From Triglochin maritima (taxonomy: Eukaryota > Streptophyta > Magnoliopsida > Alismatales > Juncaginaceae), in the NCBI GenBank assembly GCA_963682175.1, contig OY821786.1:21133501-21197500 (forward strand): a stretch of DNA of 64,000 nt. Reading direction: 5' to 3'. A program made the position numbers and the translations under genes. A model generated the notes under the pieces. It was given only the letters and a program-made list of their open reading frames with translations, did no database searches and had not been told where the DNA came from. Below are positions 57,925-64,000 of this stretch, piece by piece (within the stretch, counting starts at the first letter, position 1; every line of letters begins with the position of its first letter).

Positions 57925-58254
57925 GAAGATTGCAGGTTGAGGATCAGAGATAAGTACGTGCCGAAGACAACTTTTCACATGGGATATGGACATTATAAGT
58001 TTCTAGTGATGTCTTTCCAATTAACGAACGTACTTGCAACATTCATGGATTTTATGAATAGTGTTTTTAAGCGGTTCTTAGACAAATTTGTGATCGTTTT
58101 CGTGGATGATATCCTGGTCTACTCACCGGACCATGAGATACATAAAGAGCATTTGCGGATAGTACTAGAGATGTTAAGAGAGCAGCACTTGTATGCCAAG
58201 TACTCAACTTGTGAGTTATGGTTGGATAGTGTGGCATTACAAGGGCACATCCAC
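57925..58254 (+). pseudogene. Gypsy reverse transcriptase fragment (chromovirus-like)
   Basis: One frame gives RIRDKYVPKTTFHMGYGHYK, FLVMSFQLTNVLATFMDFMN and FVIVFVDDILVYSPDHEIH, then EHLRIVLEMLREQHLYAKYS. FVDD is the catalytic motif of reverse transcriptase. The fragment covers only the palm subdomain. It is out of order relative to the integrase upstream, so it belongs to a second element. Its right end is cut by a CACTA-like terminus. Confidence 0.83.
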
Positions 58255-58620
58255 GACTACAAAATTGGGCATTCCCGACGGACACCTTCCAATGGAATTT
58301 CCATCGGCATCACTTACGGACGGTAATTCCGTTGGCCAGGCAACATTTTTGTCATTTTGAGTGCAAAAAAATAGTTTTCACACCCGACTAAATTGGCATG
58401 TGCGGTGCACATGTGAAAATTAGCATCATGATGGATATTCGGTTGGAAAGTAGTCGAATCTGTCGGGTCGGCACGTAGACAAATCTGACTCCGCACTCGA
58501 TTAATGGAAGCCCACGCTAGGCACGTGCAAAAATTAACGTGCCGGCGGAAATTTCGTCTGCAAGCAAGATATTTAGGGGGCTAAAACCCACCTCCACCCC
58601 ACTAGACAAAACCCTACTCG
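58255..58620 (+). mobile_element. CACTA-like transposon terminus
   Basis: GACTACAAAATTGGGC at 58255-58270 differs by one base from a CACTA-type terminal repeat. Subterminal repeats follow: 'cccgacgga', 'ccatcggc', 'ccgttggcc' and 'cggaaatttcgtc', in both orientations. That is the usual composition of En/Spm ends in plants. I found no matching inverted end in the remaining 5.4 kb. Confidence 0.5.
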
Positions 58621-58990
58621 ACAAAAATTGCCACCACTGCAAGAATCGCCTCTCCAGTCGCTCCGACCCTCCACTGGCCTCCTCGTGCGTCTCTCTTCTT
58701 TGCCTTCAACTCCGCACCACCGTGTATTTGCACCGCCCCGCCGTCGCCATTGTCGCTTCTCTTGTTGCCGCTGTCGTCGTTCCTCTCCACCACCATAGTG
58801 AGCACACCACCAACTCCTAACCCTAAACCCTAACCTCCAATAAACCCTAACAAACACAAAACCCTAACCTCCGACCACTACCTGACCTTCTCCAACCACC
58901 ACCCGACATCTTCTAACCAACACCCGACCTCCTGCACACTACCCACTCCACCACAACACTCCATCACACCACAACCACATCCACCACACA
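58621..58990. other. CT-rich stretch with telomere-like phrases
   Basis: CCTAACCCTAAACCCTAA at 58816-58833 and more 'accctaacc' phrases to 58875 resemble plant telomere repeats or promoter telo-boxes. They are too few and irregular to be telomeric. The surrounding CT-rich sequence resembles a 5' untranslated region, perhaps the transcript start of the CACTA-like element. The open frames on either strand are low-complexity. Confidence 0.4.
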
Positions 58991-60069
58991 CCTCCACCTA
59001 ATCACCAATTTACTATATTAAACTCCATTTTTTTAGAATATTTTCTGAATTTCTCTTAATTTTGTATATTTCGTATTCAAAATTGATATGTAGGAATGTA
59101 TTTTGTGGAACTTAAATTTGTATGACTCATTTTGATAAATGGTATAAGTTAAAGTAGATTTGTATAATTAAATTGGACTTTATATGGTTTCATTTGAATT
59201 AAAGTGTATGTTAAATTTTATTGCTTTAGAAATTGTATTTTGTCGACAATATGTTACATTTCTATGATTTTTATTTGGTTGCACCGCTCCGCCGTCACCA
59301 TAGTCACATACTCCTCCGCGTGTCACTAGTATTGTTTGGTTTTTTATTTTTCTTTTAAATTCTTTTGAACAAAATATTTGGATATTTCTATACACTTGCA
59401 CCCAATTTATATCCTATAGATATTCTTTTGTTATTGATATATGCTGCGTGTGAATACATTACTGGTTGGATGAATATATTAGTGGTTGGATATACTAAAA
59501 ATCAAAATCAAGAAGGTTGGGTATATTAGTGATATATACTTTCATGAGTACATATACTCAAAACAAGATCTCAACATGATCCAAGCATGTTAAATTCAGG
59601 CCACAAATATCACCATGATCTCAACATGATCTCAACATGTTGTATTATTTCGTGTGATTTTAAGGTGCAACTAGAGTCAGTTTGTTGGTTCTCAAATTTT
59701 TAGAACCTTATCAACCAGTGACGGAGTTATTATAATATGTTATTTAGATTGATTTGTTTTAATATTTACAATTTCTTAAATGGTAGTATGTTTGGATAGT
59801 ATATATTGTTGTGAAATGAAGAGACATGGAGATTTGAGGGAGAAGGGTAGAGACTTTTCATTCACCATGTTTCATTACATTGCACAACCTCATATAATAC
59901 GTTTGCAGAGGTGTGTATAAGTTATAAGCATTCATAGTCTATACTAATTGAAATGTAAATACCAGAGATGTTATAATAACTAATGAAGAGGTTGGAAGGT
60001 GAATCATTCATCACATGTATATTTTCATAACACTCCCCTTTGGATGATCACCGTTTGTTATACGCTTTT
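58991..60069. other. AT-rich stretch with small repeats
   Basis: 'Atctcaacatgat' repeats occur at 59568-59640, and 'tggttggata' phrases at 59463-59500. No gene recognised. Confidence 0.4.
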
Positions 60070-60077
60070 TGGTCTGT

Positions 60078-60372
60078 CTCGTTAAAAACCATGCCTAGTA
60101 AAACACTGTGGGACAAAAACTTGGTGAAGAAAAAAGAGTGTAGAGCATATAATAATCCCCCTCAATTTAATATACATTTACAAACTCTCTTAAATAATAT
60201 GACGTTATGTTCATGTCTCGTTAAAAACCTTGCTACAAAACTCATTGGGAAAATAGCTAAGGAAAAAAGAGTGCATCACATACGTTTACACAATTGCATA
60301 AGCTGTCTCGTTAAAATCATACCAATTAAAAACTCTGTGGGACAAAAACATGGAAAAGGAAAAAAAAGTACA
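60078..60372 (+). repeat. Threefold repeat beginning CTCGTTAAAA, probably from a plant LTR element
   Basis: Copies at about 60078-60145, 60215-60276 and 60304-60372 share 'tctcgttaaaaacc', 'ctgtgggacaaaaac' and 'aaggaaaaaagagtg'. A 'gctccccctgata' phrase follows at 60438. Similar text is widespread in plant genomes next to LTR elements. I cannot say which family or strand it belongs to. Confidence 0.55.
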
Positions 60373-63300
60373 ACTATAGGCCTTCTGGGCTTTATCCTTC
60401 AGGGATAATCATAGTTCAGTAATGATAATTAGAAATATGCTCCCCCTGATACGTAGCTCACCAACTTGCATAAAACTTGCTACATCTCTACAATATCACA
60501 AAATAGTTTGTGATTTGTTGTTCTTCATTAGAGATATAGGAAGCATCACTGGAGTAAATTTTTATCTCATATATATAACTGGATCTTTGTTTACACAGTA
60601 CAAACAATTTGTCATTAATGTGTTTCCAGGTGAACTTCTTTGTATAATATCTCTTTATACATTTGAATAATTGTAACAATTCTCTTCTCGAGAATGTTCA
60701 AACGGTAGGTCAAAAATAGTTGACCTTTCTCCAGTCATTTATTTCAAAATTCACATATTTCACGGATACGTGTTTAATCCCTTCAAGAGTTCATTTCATA
60801 TCATTCATTGAGATGATATGCATATTCTTTCTTTTTGTTTGTTCATATGATGATCTTTTCATAAATTATATGTCATCTCTTCATTTTAATTTGCCTTGGG
60901 CAATTTAGTCCTCTAGGGACTCTTATATATATCAATATCAAGTGATTACACAAATTTGCAGTCACAACATATCTCATATGTTTATCTATATTTATGTCAT
61001 ACTGATCAAGTAACATAATGTAATATTATACAATTCGAGAGAATGAGTAATATCATAATGGATGTTGGGTCCTGCGAAAACCCTTGTGTCACTACTCACT
61101 TTATAATGTACCACCATGTTATTGTAATGTGATTCTATTCACATTCTTCAGAAATTAGGATTACATGTCAAATAAGCAAGTCTAGTTCTATATTGTTCGC
61201 CTTCTTTTATTCATTTCAAATACGAATGCTTCTGACATTCTTATAATATTATAGGTTCTAGATCAAGATTTTATCTTGAATTAGCATGCACTAAGAAGGC
61301 GAACTAGTCATCGACGATAAACTTTTTATGTTTCTCTCTCGTATCAACGTAGTTGATTACAACTTTTATAATAATCAAATTCTCGTCGTTTCCCAAAATA
61401 TTAGGATTGGACCGTTATGTATTCCCAGAATTATTACATTTGCCAGCAACTGCTTTTATTTTACCGAGTTCATATTCTTCTGGAATAACCTCTTCAAGAG
61501 GTGTAATGAGTGACTAACTTTTATTTTCATTTCCACAAATAATATATGTTATAGTCCCGCTTCTAGCGTTGGTTGAGCTCAAATATATTTTATCATGTGG
61601 AGATTTTCACTTTATATTATGCGCTTTGTGTCTAGTAATACAAGACATAGTCACTCTTTTGTGATCAATAAAAATTTATGACCATTACTTGCTAGATATT
61701 GCAAGTTAATGATTTTATGAAATTCAGGTTCAACGATACTTGTACGTATATTCTCTTATGAACTTCAGTTTCAATATAGTACATTTTCTTGGCATTCTTT
61801 AAGCTTCTCTCTTTCTCCCCCTAATGTCAAAAAATATGTCTCTATATATATAAATGTTGGACCAGACAATAAAATACATCGCCCTTCATGGGCTTCAAGT
61901 ATTTAATATTATCAGGAATATGAATCATGCTGAAATGTCCAATTTAATTTGAGGCCGCTAAATTTTGGAGGTGGTAATCTATTAATCGCAGATAGAAAAC
62001 ATTTCATTCAATATTATACAAGTAAAATATGGGAACATTCATAACATGATGTATATAAAATTAAAAAAAGAAAGAATAATACCAACATGTATGCACATTA
62101 ATGTATCATGTATAAATTTTAAGATCTCATAATGATCCCTATTCAGAGATATTTTATAAATCGTTGTTTTGTAACGTGTGCTTCAGGCACATGATTCAAA
62201 ATATGATAACACATATTGTAATTTGCAATAACTTATGTTTATGACTTTCAATCACAAGTACAACATAACACAAGTTATCTCATGTCACGAAAAAATAGAG
62301 CTCGTGGATACCTACTTAGTTGAAGAATCTTCTCATTCTTCAGTGGATGGTCATATGAAATTTCAGCAATATATGTCATGATATATGTCCTCATTGACCC
62401 AATCGGTCATACCATATGTTATTAGAATCAATATTCATTTGATTCACCAATGCAAGTCTTTTGACCAAGCCACTACGTGTGCAATGACACGTCATTCAAA
62501 AGTCATGTAATTTTCTCAATAGTATTTTTCCTGCCTGACATGATTGTAGTAATATAAAAATATTCCTCTTTACTTCAATTGTAGTCTCAATACAAGTCAT
62601 TCTGGCGATTTGAAACTTAAAAAGTTTCTTGAGACAATATATAAAATGCATCATTTAAAGGCAAGATAATTCCACATGTAACAGTAGAAATGAGTCTTCT
62701 GGAGCTTTCTACGAAATTCGTACGACCTAGTACAATAGTCGTTTTGGCTTTTCTCATTATCAAATTATAGAAATATTTATCTCTTAATATAGTGTGCATG
62801 ACAACACTATACATGATGCATAAATCATCTTTCCAGATCTTAAATCAAATATCAGACCGGAGAATATTCATACTATTCATTTCAAGCCAAATAAAATATT
62901 TATTGCAGATAAGTTATTTATACAACTATTAAAAAATAAATGAAAAGCTTCTTCCAAGGACAAAATATAATCAAGATAACAACCATGCATTAAATCATAT
63001 CAAGATCAATTAATTTCAATGTAGCTTGATACAAGTCTTTTAGATAGAAATTATGCATATCAACATATTACCATATGCATGTATATTTTGTCTTTTAAGT
63101 CGATAAATGCAAATACTGTCTTTGCTATTAAACATTAAAAGTCATTATAATGATATATATAAATAGTCATGACAAACATAAAATATTGAATATCGATATG
63201 CCAGCAACATATGCATGTGTATTGTTAATATCTAGAACAATCTCATCGTGAGTGAATAAAAATAACAAGTATGGAAATATATTGGACTAACGAGAGCACT

Positions 63301-64000
63301 AACCAATATAAAAAATATAGTTTCAACAGAAATAACAACTTAATCAAAAGCTTAAAGTTAATAAATATGATAATTCAACGAACCACAAGAATATTAAATA
63401 AAATATTTGTATCATGGTATATAATGCCCATTTGTCATACTGATATTTCAGCATATGGTTATGTATATCTACTAAATAGAGTATATATATTACTTATACA
63501 AAATATCAAATAAAACACACATAACTAGAATATATATTTTATTGTGGAGGGTTACTTTGACATGTTTCAGGGAATGGAGCAAATCAATTACTTGTGATTT
63601 TTGGACTCCGTACTACTACTGGAGTATCGGGCCATTAACTTGTAAAATTGATAGAAGATTTTCCTTTTACATCTCAACTCTCTACAGTCTTTTGGCCATG
63701 GAGTTACATTTGGGAATGAGTTTAATGGATTTACCGTTTACGCAACTTTGACATTGACACATCCATTTGATGCTCATAAGAATCCTTCATGGATTGTTAT
63801 ACATTTTCATAACCCTCTTTATGTAAATATACAATCTTGGTATCATTATATACATGCAACGCATTGAGAGTAATGTTTTTGCAGCTTTCTAGGCTAAATT
63901 ACTTTTCTTTCAATATCAATATGATTGAGAGTAAAAGATTACTTCCATATATAACATTATAACATATAGATGACATAAACATTATAAATAAATCACATGT
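60373..64000. other. Long AT-rich region without recognisable genes
   Basis: No frame here resembles a known protein; all open frames are short and rich in Phe, Ile, Tyr and Lys. 'Ctccccctaatgtc' at 61815 echoes the phrase at 60438, so the region may be one long, decayed LTR-element sequence beginning with the threefold repeat. No TG...CA termini or duplications could be placed. Confidence 0.4.

Noticed and set aside
58816..58880. Telomere repeats
   Set aside because: Only a few CCCTAAA-like phrases, irregular and embedded in CT-rich sequence; more like telo-boxes than an interstitial telomere.
1..64000. CRISPR arrays, rRNA, tRNA genes, bacterial operon signals
   Set aside because: No spaced identical repeats of CRISPR type, no rRNA or cloverleaf sequence noticed, and everything recognisable is plant nuclear transposon sequence. 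The tRNA-like matches are short primer sites only.

Overview
The window is repeat-dominated nuclear DNA from a flowering plant, with no intact host gene. It is a stack of nested, truncated and rearranged transposable elements. Ty3/gypsy elements are the most abundant: an Athila-like group with tRNA-Asp-type primer sites, and chromovirus-like LTRs and pol pieces. There are also Ty1/copia elements, a plant L1-type LINE, a Mutator-like (MULE) transposase, a FAR1-type gene remnant and a possible CACTA terminus. Every coding region I recognise carries a stop, frameshift or truncation. The only hint of host gene sequence is a 34-bp exon-like piece resembling the RAD51C P-loop near 22.3 kb.

Layout. 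1-1279: 3' end and LTR fragment of an Athila-like element. 1280-2829: reversed, truncated chromovirus-like LTR rich in CGGTCGACCG palindromes. 2830-12262: a composite Athila-like block whose LTR types interleave as B-A-B-A. It holds an integrase tail (4.8-5.2 kb) and a separate gag/protease ORF with an unusual C-terminal extension (7.9-9.3 kb). 12531-16137: a solo LTR that itself contains a Copia-type solo LTR on the opposite strand. 16.7-21.4 kb: direct repeats, tandem repeats, a FAR1-like gene remnant and long TCTGGA-rich repeats. 21.4-23.5 kb: AT-rich, intron-like sequence. 23537-25797: a clean solo LTR with a perfect target-site duplication. 26.4-30.9 kb: MULE transposase pseudogene and a convergent plant-mobile-domain (PMD) pseudogene. 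30.9-36.8 kb: Copia element with LTR, primer site, gag, protease and integrase, cut off before reverse transcriptase. 36.8-39.2 kb: gypsy-type LTR-like sequence. 39.3-49.6 kb: two Athila-like copies on the minus strand. 49.6-57.2 kb: a gypsy RNase H/integrase gene split by a nearly full-length LINE on the minus strand, with a 14-bp target-site duplication. 57.9-58.25 kb: gypsy reverse-transcriptase fragment cut by a CACTA-like end. 58.3-64 kb: CACTA-like GC-rich start, then AT-rich sequence with a threefold repeat of the kind seen in plant LTR elements.

How the parts relate. The Athila-like copies share LTR features, leader and 3' noncoding region but have two coding types. One type ends in integrase. 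The other has gag, protease and a conserved extension, with the 3' noncoding region following at once. This suggests a non-autonomous, gag/protease-only lineage that depends on an autonomous relative. A perfect 18-bp palindrome, or a close variant, sits both after the 5' LTR and before the 3' LTR of these elements. Palindromic CGGTCGACCG clusters recur in LTRs of both gypsy and Copia type.
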